NCBI GenBank assembly: GCA_000436695.1
Contig: HF992630.1
Span: forward strand, 16,782-50,413
Direction of reading: 5' to 3'
Source of the DNA: Prevotella sp. CAG:1185
GTDB taxonomy: Bacteria > Bacteroidota > Bacteroidia > Bacteroidales > Bacteroidaceae
DNA length: 33,632 nucleotides
Every line of letters starts with the position of its first letter. Position 1 is the first letter of the stretch. This document shows, piece by piece, positions 8,917 to 16,271 of the stretch. The translations under genes were made by a program, and so were the position numbers. The notes beneath the pieces were generated by a model that worked only from the letters and a program-made list of their open reading frames with translations, did no database searches and was not told the DNA's origin.

Positions 8917-9608
8917 AAGACAGCATAACATTCGGAACGAAAATTCTGGATTATTCCATAATATATGCACCGCGAAAGACCTTAGGTATAAGTGTTCACC
9001 CTGACGGTTCAATTGAGGTGAAAGCTCCAGAGAATGCGTCATTGGAAAATATCCGTATGCACGTTCACCGCCGTGCCGGATGGATTTACAGACAACAATG
9101 TTATTTCAGATCGTTTGGCATACATACCCCAAAAAGAAGATATGTCAGCGGTGAATCGCATCTGTATCTAGGAAGGCAATACATGCTGCGCGTTGTGCAA
9201 GATGGGCACAACGAAGTGCATTATAAGGGGAACATCTTAGAGATTAGCTGTCGCCACAAAAGTGATGCAGGCACATTGCTGTGGACTTGGTACAGAAAAC
9301 GGGCAGACATTAAGCTAAAAGAATATGCGACTCCACTCATAGAACGTTTTAAACGCTACGGAGTTGAGCCGACGGAAATCGTATTGAAAGAGATGAAAAC
9401 AAGATGGGGAAGCTGCACACCAACAGGACGGATATTCTTAAACCCACGACTGATTTGCGCTCCAAGGGTCTGTATTGAATATGTCATTACTCATGAACTC
9501 TGTCACTTAATTCATAAGAACCATACAAAGGCTTTTTATGAATTGCTAAAACAGGAGATGCCGAGATGGGAAGAGTGGAAAATGAAGTTGGAACGTATTA
9601 TGGTATAA
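8904..9608 (+). CDS. YgjP/DUF45-type (M48-like) zinc metallopeptidase
   Basis: The protein carries the metallopeptidase signature HELCH (HExxH), followed by a further histidine in HKNHTKAFYELL, the pattern of the YgjP/DUF45 family of small M48-like peptidases. Upstream lies the typical MKTRWGSCTPTGRIFLNPRL segment. There is no signal peptide, so it should act in the cytoplasm. I chose the ATG at 8904, giving 234 residues and a 13-nt overlap with hsdR. An in-frame ATG at 8883 would add seven residues and lengthen the overlap to 34 nt. From general knowledge, these genes are often found just after hsdR, but their substrate is not established; quality control of HsdR is one guess. It is the last gene of the operon and is followed by a hairpin. 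Confidence 0.9.
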   Translation: MDKIKDSITFGTKILDYSIIYAPRKTLGISVHPDGSIEVKAPENASLENIRMHVHRRAGWIYRQQCYFRSFGIHTPKRRYVSGESHLYLGRQYMLRVVQDGHNEVHYKGNILEISCRHKSDAGTLLWTWYRKRADIKLKEYATPLIERFKRYGVEPTEIVLKEMKTRWGSCTPTGRIFLNPRLICAPRVCIEYVITHELCHLIHKNHTKAFYELLKQEMPRWEEWKMKLERIMV

Positions 9609-9637
9609 TAATATTCTCATAAGATTAACCCATTATT

Positions 9638-9680
9638 AAATGGCCATTGCACAGACAAAACATAAGTGCAATGGTCATTT
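9638..9680 (+). terminator. Hairpin after the hsd operon, probable terminator
   Basis: Arms of 15 nt at 9638-9652 and 9666-9680 pair at 14 positions, with one G-T wobble, around a 13-nt loop. The right arm ends in a short T run. It lies 30 nt after the metallopeptidase stop. Confidence 0.55.
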
Positions 9681-9931
9681 TGTGTAACATGTAGTATCTT
9701 ATAAGCCAAAATCGTCATTAAACCGCACACAGTTTTATATATCTTGTGCGTTCATGTTTCCAGCCATCTTTTTCCGCTTTTTAGACATAACCCGCTATAC
9801 ATGCAAAAAAATCCTAATGAAAATCTGCCAATATAAAGCAAAAGCCCTAGCTGAATTCTAATGTAATTAGGGCCTAATTATTCCTACTCTTCTGTATATT
9901 TTGAATTAACATTTGAAAGGAGCTGATATAA
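9681..9931. other. Intergenic stretch between convergent transcription units
   Basis: I see no gene here. A weak hairpin (6-bp arms at 9724-9729 and 9745-9750) and the hairpin at 9844-9873 are the only structures noticed. No tRNA-like, integrase or repeat-array sequence is visible. Confidence 0.5.
9844..9873 (-). terminator. Possible terminator of the esterase-like gene
   Basis: Seven-nt arms at 9844-9850 and 9867-9873 pair with one wobble. On the - strand the stem is followed by a short run of T. It lies about 60 nt beyond the stop of the gene ending at 9932, in the right orientation. Confidence 0.4.
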
Positions 9932-11320
9932 TCACTTACTTCCTTTTTCTTTTGATATTCCTTTTTTCAGAAGTGCTTCAACTTCATCTAAATTCACAAA
10001 ATTATTTTTCAGTACATCAGGATATTTCATGGCTATTTTCAATTGTTCTACGCCTTTATTTATGAGAAAATCGTTTGTTATTGACAAAACTCCTTGATAA
10101 TAAGAAAATATAGCTTTGTCATCTGGATATATCTTTTTTCCTTCTTCTAATATTTTCCATGCCTTTTTATATTGACCGAGTTTTGCCAATACGTTCAATG
10201 AGTACACTCTTCTCCAATATAGTGTTTCATGTTCTTGATTCAATTTTTTATATCTCTCCAGGCATCGTTGCAAGTAGTAATCTGCCTCTTTCCATAAACA
10301 AAGTTTATTCATCAAGTCTCCCATAACACCCAATGCATTAGGATCAGAATCTTCATTTTCCAGGGCTTTCTCATAATAAGCCCGTAAACTATCAATTGAT
10401 TCTTTCTCGCCTTTTTGAATAGCAGTCCACAAGAAAGCAGAAATGCATGAACCAGAAATTGGCAATTCTTGTTTATAGAGATCTCTGTTATTTTCATTTA
10501 TGCTTTTAAAAGATTGCCACAAAGAAACGTCAGCATGGTCTATGGCATCGTATATACTGTCGATATTGTAATATTTGTCATACAGACTTGTCAGGGCTTG
10601 CATTATCCCAGCCGGAATTACAGACATGTGGTCTGCTTTAATATTATATAACTTAACATCATATTGCCTTTCTTGAAAACTTTCATACAAGCTCCGGCCA
10701 AAAGATTGTCTTTCTTCGGTATCATCCATAGCAGTAATTATGCGGATACTCGGACTCCTTGTACTATACTTTGCTTCAAAACCAGGAATATGTTTCATTT
10801 CTTCAGGCGAGAATAGAATATAAGATGTCATATAATCATTTCCTGCATTGATATAATAGTTAAGATAACTTGCTGTATACGAATGGCCAACTAACGTATT
10901 AAAGCCTGATGTGGAAATTATCCGATTTATTTCATTTGCCAAATCAGTGTTAACATAATTATAAAACCTTACTCCACTTGAATCAAGACTATTATCGGAC
11001 AAGTCGTATCCTACATCATTCCTGTTTCCGGGAGTAGAATAATCTATTGCAACGACTGCCGTTGGAGGAATATAGTCAAAAGTCTGTAAATAAATTGCTG
11101 TAGAAGCAATCACATCAAAGGTATAGTCTGCATCCAAAACAAACAGCACATTATACTTTACATTAGGATATGCAGAAGCAGGTAAGGCTATTCTGAAAGA
11201 ACGAGTATCGTTATAAGTTGATGACTTAAATGAATATTGCTTTACATCCATTATGTTCTGTGATATGGCGATATTACAGAATATAATACAAATCAAATAA
11301 AATAAAAAGACTCTTTTCAT
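9932..11320 (-). CDS. Secreted esterase-like alpha/beta hydrolase with C-terminal helical repeats
   Basis: The 462-residue protein begins with a signal peptide (hydrophobic residues 3-19, cleavage probably near ISQ at 19-21). Residues about 25-250 look like a putative esterase of the Fes/IroE or esterase D type. VLFVLDADY at 57-65 is the first core strand. The nucleophile elbow is GHSYT with S147. An aspartate in MDD at 199-200 and H231 in KADHMS complete a plausible Ser-Asp-His triad. Residues about 300-430 contain repeated helix pairs of tetratricopeptide type (YYEKALENEDSDPNALG, YYLQRCLERY, AWKILEEGKKIYPDD). The substrate is unknown; family members cleave siderophore or other esters. The first gene upstream on the same strand starts about 890 nt away, with no clear operon link. 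Confidence 0.85.
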   Translation of the reverse strand: MKRVFLFYLICIIFCNIAISQNIMDVKQYSFKSSTYNDTRSFRIALPASAYPNVKYNVLFVLDADYTFDVIASTAIYLQTFDYIPPTAVVAIDYSTPGNRNDVGYDLSDNSLDSSGVRFYNYVNTDLANEINRIISTSGFNTLVGHSYTASYLNYYINAGNDYMTSYILFSPEEMKHIPGFEAKYSTRSPSIRIITAMDDTEERQSFGRSLYESFQERQYDVKLYNIKADHMSVIPAGIMQALTSLYDKYYNIDSIYDAIDHADVSLWQSFKSINENNRDLYKQELPISGSCISAFLWTAIQKGEKESIDSLRAYYEKALENEDSDPNALGVMGDLMNKLCLWKEADYYLQRCLERYKKLNQEHETLYWRRVYSLNVLAKLGQYKKAWKILEEGKKIYPDDKAIFSYYQGVLSITNDFLINKGVEQLKIAMKYPDVLKNNFVNLDEVEALLKKGISKEKGSK

Positions 11321-11489
11321 AACATATATTTGTAATAATTCATAACAATGGCAATCTTACTTTTTTATTTTTCATTGCAACAAAAATTGCTACAATAAAA
11401 GTAAAATTATTATTATTTCGAATGCTGCATGTACCTACACTGATCAACATCTTCTGTTTTTATAACATTCTGATAACCACTCATAATCA

Positions 11490-12212
11490 TTATTCAATCC
11501 ATACAGATACAGGCTGTTGTCTTCTGACAAATTTACCGTTTTCTTTTACATACCATATCACATTGCCAGTACACCAACTTGTTCTCCTCATAATCGCTAT
11601 CAGATTATCTGAATAACAAATTCCGTTAATAATAGGAAAAGACACGAACCACCAATAGCCACCCCAATGTCCATAAGCAACAGGTATGTATTTTTTCAAT
11701 TTTTTGACATTACTTTTATTTATCTTCGTAATTACATTTTCTTTTTTAAGTCCTCCTGCAAATTCCGATAATACTTTTCTTATACCAGGAGTTAAATACA
11801 GTCCTCCACGTGGAACAGCAGGAGTTATTGTGTCAACTGAATATTGCTCTCTTTTCATGTCAGGTATATATGACGGAAAGCCTTGGGAGGACTCTGCCAT
11901 TATCGTATCCACATCTAAATAATATCGTTCAACTTCAATTGTTTGAGGAAAAACTATATATTGCGAAGTGATACTATTTTGCCTTTTGTTTTCATCATTA
12001 AATGCTGCAAATTCTCTCATTACGACATCAGACAAAATGCTGTCTTTAATGATATTACAAGAAGAAACGCTATCTGAATAAATTTCCCAATCCTTGAAAA
12101 ATTCTCCCAAATTGCGGCCTGTCAATTTGGGGTATTTAACAAGAAAAGACTGACCACTACAAAATATGACCACAATACCAAGTAATAATGTAAGTAAAAT
12201 TTTATTTTTCAT
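11490..12212 (-). CDS. Secreted protein of unknown function
   Basis: I recognise no family. The 240-residue product starts with a signal peptide (MKNKILLTLLLGIVVIFCSG, possible cleavage after SGQ at 19-21). The C at 18 followed by SGQ does not make a good lipobox. The mature part is polar, with a glycine/tryptophan-rich segment YGHWGGYWWFVSFP near residue 180 and a basic C-terminal tail. It has no membrane segment after the signal. A TAnnTTTG-like box lies about 50 nt upstream on the - strand. Confidence 0.7.
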   Translation of the reverse strand: MKNKILLTLLLGIVVIFCSGQSFLVKYPKLTGRNLGEFFKDWEIYSDSVSSCNIIKDSILSDVVMREFAAFNDENKRQNSITSQYIVFPQTIEVERYYLDVDTIMAESSQGFPSYIPDMKREQYSVDTITPAVPRGGLYLTPGIRKVLSEFAGGLKKENVITKINKSNVKKLKKYIPVAYGHWGGYWWFVSFPIINGICYSDNLIAIMRRTSWCTGNVIWYVKENGKFVRRQQPVSVWIE

Positions 12213-12263
12213 TGTGTCTTTATTTACAACTTACTAATTTCTTAATTTTTTAGAATACTTCCA

Positions 12264-12271
12264 CAAATATA
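12264..12271 (-). promoter_or_regulatory. Possible -7 box for the secreted-protein gene ending at 11490
   Basis: Read on the - strand, this is an exact TAnnTTTG box (TATATTTG) placed about 50 nt before the ATG. No TTTG-like -33 partner is clear at the expected spacing, and such matches arise by chance in AT-rich DNA. Confidence 0.3.
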
Positions 12272-12319
12272 CATTTTCATGAATTGATATGCATAAATAG
12301 AATCTATTTCATTATTTCT

Positions 12320-12715
12320 TCATTGCTTTTTACTCCCCATACACTTGTTTATGATTATTCCATAAAGCAAACAATAAAAAGGAATTAGGAACATTGAAAA
12401 TATATTGGAAACGAGAAATATCATGATGGCCAAGAATAGAATATACTCACCCTGCATAAAGAATAAAAGTATAAATAATGAAATGATAGAAGAAAACACT
12501 ATTTGCCATATTGTAAGATTTGCCCAATAATCCATTTTACATACAAGCCACGTAGCTATTCCTGCAAGAATGTGCGACGGCAAAAATAAGAAGAAATATT
12601 CAGCAACACCAAACAACTCGTTAAATCCGCATAAAAAATAAATTATACCGACAATGAAAATAAAACATGCCATTGTGCCTTCGAATATAAGAAATCGTTT
12701 ATCTTTCAACTTCAT
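12320..12715 (-). CDS. Small four-TM membrane protein, unknown function
   Basis: I recognise no family. The 131-residue protein is almost entirely hydrophobic, with likely membrane helices at about 8-30, 35-59, 65-86 and 89-122, short polar loops and a basic tail (NKCMGSKKQ). There are no conserved charged residues in the helices that would suggest a transporter. The start codon (ATG at 12715) is followed by a lysine-rich KLKDKR, fitting an inside-facing N-terminus. It lies 107 nt upstream of the secreted-protein gene on the same strand. Confidence 0.65.
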   Translation of the reverse strand: MKLKDKRFLIFEGTMACFIFIVGIIYFLCGFNELFGVAEYFFLFLPSHILAGIATWLVCKMDYWANLTIWQIVFSSIISLFILLFFMQGEYILFLAIMIFLVSNIFSMFLIPFYCLLYGIIINKCMGSKKQ

Positions 12716-13087
12716 ATTTGCAAATTTAAGGTTAGAATTGACAGTACGAACGCCAATACATATATTAGATAACCAGAGAAGATTGCAACTTTATTGCAAA
12801 ATACAAACAATAACCAACGATGACAAAGTTACAAAATTATACAATACATCAAATGGTCTTAGCAAGTTTTTCTATCGAATAGACAAAATAAGCACTATTA
12901 CAGGAACTAATTCTCTTGTCATTTAATCATAATATGCATATTATCCTACAAGATCTACTGCTATAAAAAATGATAACGAAACTTATAAAATACATGGCGA
13001 GCATGTATGTATTTATAATCAAAATGTATATTCGCCCTACTAATTAGAAGTATTTATACCTATTATTTTACTGATTCAACAATCAAA
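12716..13087. other. AT-rich intergenic stretch
   Basis: I see no supportable gene here. A + strand reading frame enters from 12654 but has no family features and is antisense to the membrane-protein gene. CAAAnnTA boxes (12721-12728, 12824-12831, 12832-12839), the - strand form of the Bacteroidota -7 box, occur, but cannot be told from chance in such AT-rich DNA. Confidence 0.4.
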
Positions 13088-13459
13088 TCATTCTTTGACA
13101 GCATAAAAGATTTTAAAAGAATCAACAATGGATATTAAGATATTTAAAGTCCCGATTATCAATAGAACTAGGGCACACCATACCTTTGGACTTGCAACAG
13201 CTACCAACATAAAAATAAGTATAGAGGTTATAATCGTATACAATATTAAACATATTTGTGACAATATTCGAATATTATAACTCCTGTTGGTTTTTAAGAT
13301 TATAGAAACAATAAGAAACAGTCCCGCTAATAATAATTCTGCATACACATTATTATATTCTGCAAATAGTCCAACTAGCCCCCATACTGAGATGATAATC
13401 CCCTGTAATGTCCACCAAATGTTTGAAATATACTTAACAATATTATCTCTGCATGCCAT
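13088..13459 (-). CDS. Small four-TM membrane protein, unknown function
   Basis: I recognise no family. The 123-residue product has four likely membrane helices at about 14-33, 38-56, 66-87 and 90-112. It resembles the protein encoded at 12320-12715 in size and topology, but no shared sequence is obvious. The N-terminus MACRDNIVKYISN is polar and the C-terminus short. It may form a set with the neighbouring envelope genes on the same strand, though the gaps of more than 90 nt argue against tight coupling. Confidence 0.65.
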   Translation of the reverse strand: MACRDNIVKYISNIWWTLQGIIISVWGLVGLFAEYNNVYAELLLAGLFLIVSIILKTNRSYNIRILSQICLILYTIITSILIFMLVAVASPKVWCALVLLIIGTLNILISIVDSFKIFYAVKE

Positions 13460-13550
13460 AAGCTGTTTTATTTTAGAAAATATTTATTGGAGGATAATTA
13501 TCTAATATGAATATTTAAGATTAAAAATAAAGACCCGTTCAATAATAGCA

Positions 13551-13874
13551 TTAATAGGATAAAGACTTTACGGCTCTATCAAAAAGTTGCTTGTTTGAAT
13601 CTTTCACGCCTTTATAGCCAACACATATATTCCCGATAATGATGTCGCGCCACAACAAACCTTCCGTATCTTGACCTGAAATATCAAATGTGTCAGTGCG
13701 CATTTTTATAACATTATATCCAATAGTTTTGTTTACATCTTCAGCCAATGAATTATTTTGAAACCTCAATGAATAGATGCTGTCATTCAACGATTTGATG
13801 TTTTTCTTATTCGGTGTCATGTCAGATGAACCTAAATATATGCACGATGAATCAGAATATGATAACTCAACCAT
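13551..13874 (-). CDS. Downstream fragment of the broken lipoprotein gene
   Basis: An annotation program would probably call this 107-residue frame from the ATG at 13874. It lacks the signal peptide and lipobox, which lie upstream in the same frame beyond the TGA, so it is unlikely to be a complete protein. Confidence 0.4.
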   Translation of the reverse strand: MVELSYSDSSCIYLGSSDMTPNKKNIKSLNDSIYSLRFQNNSLAEDVNKTIGYNVIKMRTDTFDISGQDTEGLLWRDIIIGNICVGYKGVKDSNKQLFDRAVKSLSY

Positions 13875-14039
13875 ATTTTCCTCAATTGTGGAATATTCAA
13901 GTCATTTGTATCCTTTCGGTATTTTTATCGTATAATTGACACCTTGTACATCGTATGTTATCTTCTTAATTTCTGATGCACATCCGAAAAATGTAAATAT
14001 TAAAACGGCTGCTATTGTTATATATTTTAAATTCATCAT
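13551..14039 (-). pseudogene. Lipoprotein gene broken by an in-frame TGA
   Basis: Reading the - strand from the ATG at 14039 gives a lipoprotein-type signal (MMNLKYITIAAVLIFTFFGC, acylation Cys probably at residue 20). After 25 more residues comes a TGA stop at 13902-13904 (codon 46). The same frame then continues without a further stop to 13551, giving 162 codons in all including the TGA. The part after the stop has ordinary protein composition and contains the longest open frame here. The simplest reading is one nonsense change, for example CGA to TGA. It could also be a sequencing error. I do not recognise the family. Confidence 0.7.
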
Positions 14040-14240
14040 TGCAACTTATTTGAAAATTATCAAAATCAATCAAATGCTAATATAAATGCGAAATATAATC
14101 TGGCATCTTAGATTTATCTCATTATATTGTAACGAGGTAAATTCATAATAGTTTAAAGAACACAGTTATCAGCTAAACATTACAATACGTCAAATATACG
14201 AAAAAATTCTATTTGAATCATATTTTATAAATTTAAAATG

Positions 14241-14248
14241 TAATTTTG
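14241..14248 (+). promoter_or_regulatory. Possible -7 box for the DUF1847 gene
   Basis: TAATTTTG is an exact TAnnTTTG box, 33 nt before the ATG at 14282. A TTTG lies at 14212-14215, but the 25-nt spacing is longer than the usual 19-21. A transcript starting here would leave out the TTG at 14246 and supports the ATG start. Confidence 0.4.
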
Positions 14249-14281
14249 TATAGAAATAAAAACAACTTAAAGAAATATACA

Positions 14282-14947
14282 ATGGAAAAAGAAACAATAA
14301 ATGAACATAGCTGCGTAGACTGCGGAACACAGAATTGCAAATATAAAGACCGCACATACCCCGAATTTTGTCCTACGGCAAATCTTAAAGAAAGCGACAG
14401 GCAATGGGCTTTAGAAAGATACGAAGAAAACAACAACAAGGCAATAATGATTGCAAGCGCAGAAGTTGAGTATGAAGGCTATTGCAAATGGACAAGAGTG
14501 CAAGAGATTATGGAATTCGCCCGCAAGATTGGAGCAAAGCGCATAGGTATAGCCAACTGTATAGGTCTAATCAATGAAGCACGCATATTTGCAAAGATAC
14601 TGAGAGCAAATGGATTCGAGCCATTGTCGGTAATATGCAAGGTGGCAGGACAGCGCAAGACATCAGTAGGCATTCCGGCAGAATGTGAAAGCATAGGTGC
14701 CGCAATGTGTAACCCGATATTACAGGCGAGACTTCTTAATGAAGCTCATACAGACCTGAATGTTGTCATTGGTCTTTGTGTAGGGCACGATAGTCTGTTT
14801 TATAAATATTCAGATGCCTACACGACAACACTTGTAACAAAAGACCGCGTTACAGGCAACAATCCTGCAGCAGCTCTTTATACGGCTAATTCATATTACC
14901 ACAAAAAGTTTTTTGGAAATGACGACAGAAGAAACAACAATAAATAA
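14282..14947 (+). CDS. DUF1847 cysteine-rich, probably metal-binding protein
   Basis: The 221-residue cytoplasmic protein begins with a cysteine cluster (C11, C14, C19, C30 in CVDCGTQNCKY...FCPT) that could bind zinc or an iron-sulphur centre. Further conserved-looking cysteines lie downstream in IGIANCIGL, VICKV, PAECESIG, AAMCNP and GLCVGHDS. This pattern matches the DUF1847 family, known as metal-binding proteins of unproven role. Length is normal for the family. I chose the ATG at 14282; an in-frame TTG at 14246 overlaps the proposed promoter box. It stands alone, divergent from the broken lipoprotein gene, and ends 60 nt before a long inverted repeat. Confidence 0.88.
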   Translation: MEKETINEHSCVDCGTQNCKYKDRTYPEFCPTANLKESDRQWALERYEENNNKAIMIASAEVEYEGYCKWTRVQEIMEFARKIGAKRIGIANCIGLINEARIFAKILRANGFEPLSVICKVAGQRKTSVGIPAECESIGAAMCNPILQARLLNEAHTDLNVVIGLCVGHDSLFYKYSDAYTTTLVTKDRVTGNNPAAALYTANSYYHKKFFGNDDRRNNNK

Positions 14948-15007
14948 GCAATGAAAGAAGCTACATAATAAAAGCTGCAACATATCATCTATTATTAAAT
15001 TAAAAGG

Positions 15008-15097
15008 ATGTATCAAAAGAAAATGAGGTAAGCAAACCTAAACGGCAAATATATCAAATGTAACAATACCCACCATTTTCTTTTGATACATTGCTTT
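15008..15097 (+). terminator. Long inverted repeat after the DUF1847 gene, terminator or MITE-like element
   Basis: Arms at 15008-15025 and 15074-15091 are perfect 18-nt complements around a 48-nt centre. An A-run lies just left and a CTTTTT run just right, extending the pairing across a small bulge. A smaller aggt/acct hairpin sits within the centre. It is well placed as a terminator, but the long loop is unusual, so a small non-coding mobile element is a real alternative. Confidence 0.5.
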
Positions 15098-15584
15098 TTG
15101 ATAAAGATAGGCATTCATATAAATGTGCAATTCTATATTTCCGTGACAAAATTACTACTTAATATGCTATTGACGGAAAGGAAATATATGAAGTGAACTG
15201 TAATAAAAAACAGCCTACACAAAACTCGATATAAAATATCAAAATAACACAAATGCGCTAGTTTGTAATGCGTATTGTTTATATCACAAGAAATAAATAA
15301 ATCAGTTAGTAAGAATATAGCACTTAAAAACAAGTTCAATGCAATAATCAATAAGTGTCTATTTACATTCTATTACTTTTCCTAAATAATATTTTAAAAA
15401 TTACCAATAATTTTACTAAATATAGAATATTTTGTTTACCTTTACACCCATAAATCTATCATCTTTGTAAAAAGATGTTTTAAAACCTCGTTAGCGTATG
15501 GATAAAATACTAAAAATGCAATCGTCAAATTTACCGTCTATTACTTTTGTAGATGGATATAATATTAACTTAATTATAAGTGAT
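15098..15584. other. Intergenic stretch before the adhesin gene
   Basis: I see no gene here. Codons in frame with the adhesin begin at 15498, but the signal peptide starts at the ATG at 15585, so 15498-15584 is probably leader. No exact promoter box at standard spacing was found. Confidence 0.4.
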
Positions 15585-16178
15585 ATGAGAAAATTAGTAT
15601 CTTTAATGTTCACATTCGTCCTATTTTTAGGAACGAATGCCGGTAAAGCACAAACTGCATTGCCGTATGAAATTAATTTTGCCGACAGTCAAGAAGGCTG
15701 GACGGCAGTTGATAATAGTCCCACGCCGGGTACGACATGGACATATAAGCCTAGACGGGCGTATATCCAAGGTACATACTATGGAAGCATAGTCTTGTCG
15801 ATGGACTATGTTTCATCATGCAATGACTATTATGTTTCACCAGAATTCACACTTGAATCAGGAAAATCATATATTGCGGAATTCAATATATGTAATCAGG
15901 CCGACGGAAACGAAAATACCGTATCATTTGAACAAGGCACGTCAAATAGCGATATGAGTACTTTCTCTAAGATTGCCGATGTGGTATTAAACGATAATTC
16001 AGAATATCCGGCAGCACAAAAAGTACAAGTAAACGTAACTGAAGACGGCAAATATCACTTTGCATTCCATTGTACCAGTCCACAATTCAACGGCACAGTA
16101 CTCCTCTTTGAATTTAAATTGTATGAAGAAGGCGGTTCTGTGATAACTCCTGAAGAGCCAGTCGTTGATGTCCCATAG
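15585..16178 (+). CDS. N-terminal fragment of the split adhesin
   Basis: It holds the signal peptide and first cleaved-adhesin domain, 197 residues. It would be exported to the periplasm but lacks a T9SS sorting tail. Confidence 0.5.
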   Translation: MRKLVSLMFTFVLFLGTNAGKAQTALPYEINFADSQEGWTAVDNSPTPGTTWTYKPRRAYIQGTYYGSIVLSMDYVSSCNDYYVSPEFTLESGKSYIAEFNICNQADGNENTVSFEQGTSNSDMSTFSKIADVVLNDNSEYPAAQKVQVNVTEDGKYHFAFHCTSPQFNGTVLLFEFKLYEEGGSVITPEEPVVDVP

Positions 16179-16271
16179 AATGTTGACCTGACAAAAGATT
16201 ATGCAGACTGGACTGCAGTAGATAACAACAACGACTCTCACACATGGACACCTATAACAAGATTTGGTCCA

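Noticed and set aside
9724..9750. Possible small hairpin RNA or terminator
   Set aside because: Only six perfect pairs and no T-run; not enough to call a feature.
11422..11616. A + strand 64-codon frame
   Set aside because: It is antisense to, and overlaps, the end of the secreted-protein gene and shows no protein features.
12654..12926. A + strand 90-codon frame
   Set aside because: It overlaps the start of a convincing membrane-protein gene on the other strand and lies in AT-rich DNA; composition is not protein-like.
13902..13904. Selenocysteine or stop-codon recoding at the TGA
   Set aside because: No redox-type motif surrounds the position, no SECIS-like hairpin was noticed directly after it, and the other broken gene has TAG, so nonsense mutation is simpler.
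15133..15351. A - strand 72-codon frame
   Set aside because: It has no recognisable domain, no promoter and sits in AT-rich intergenic DNA where such frames arise by chance.
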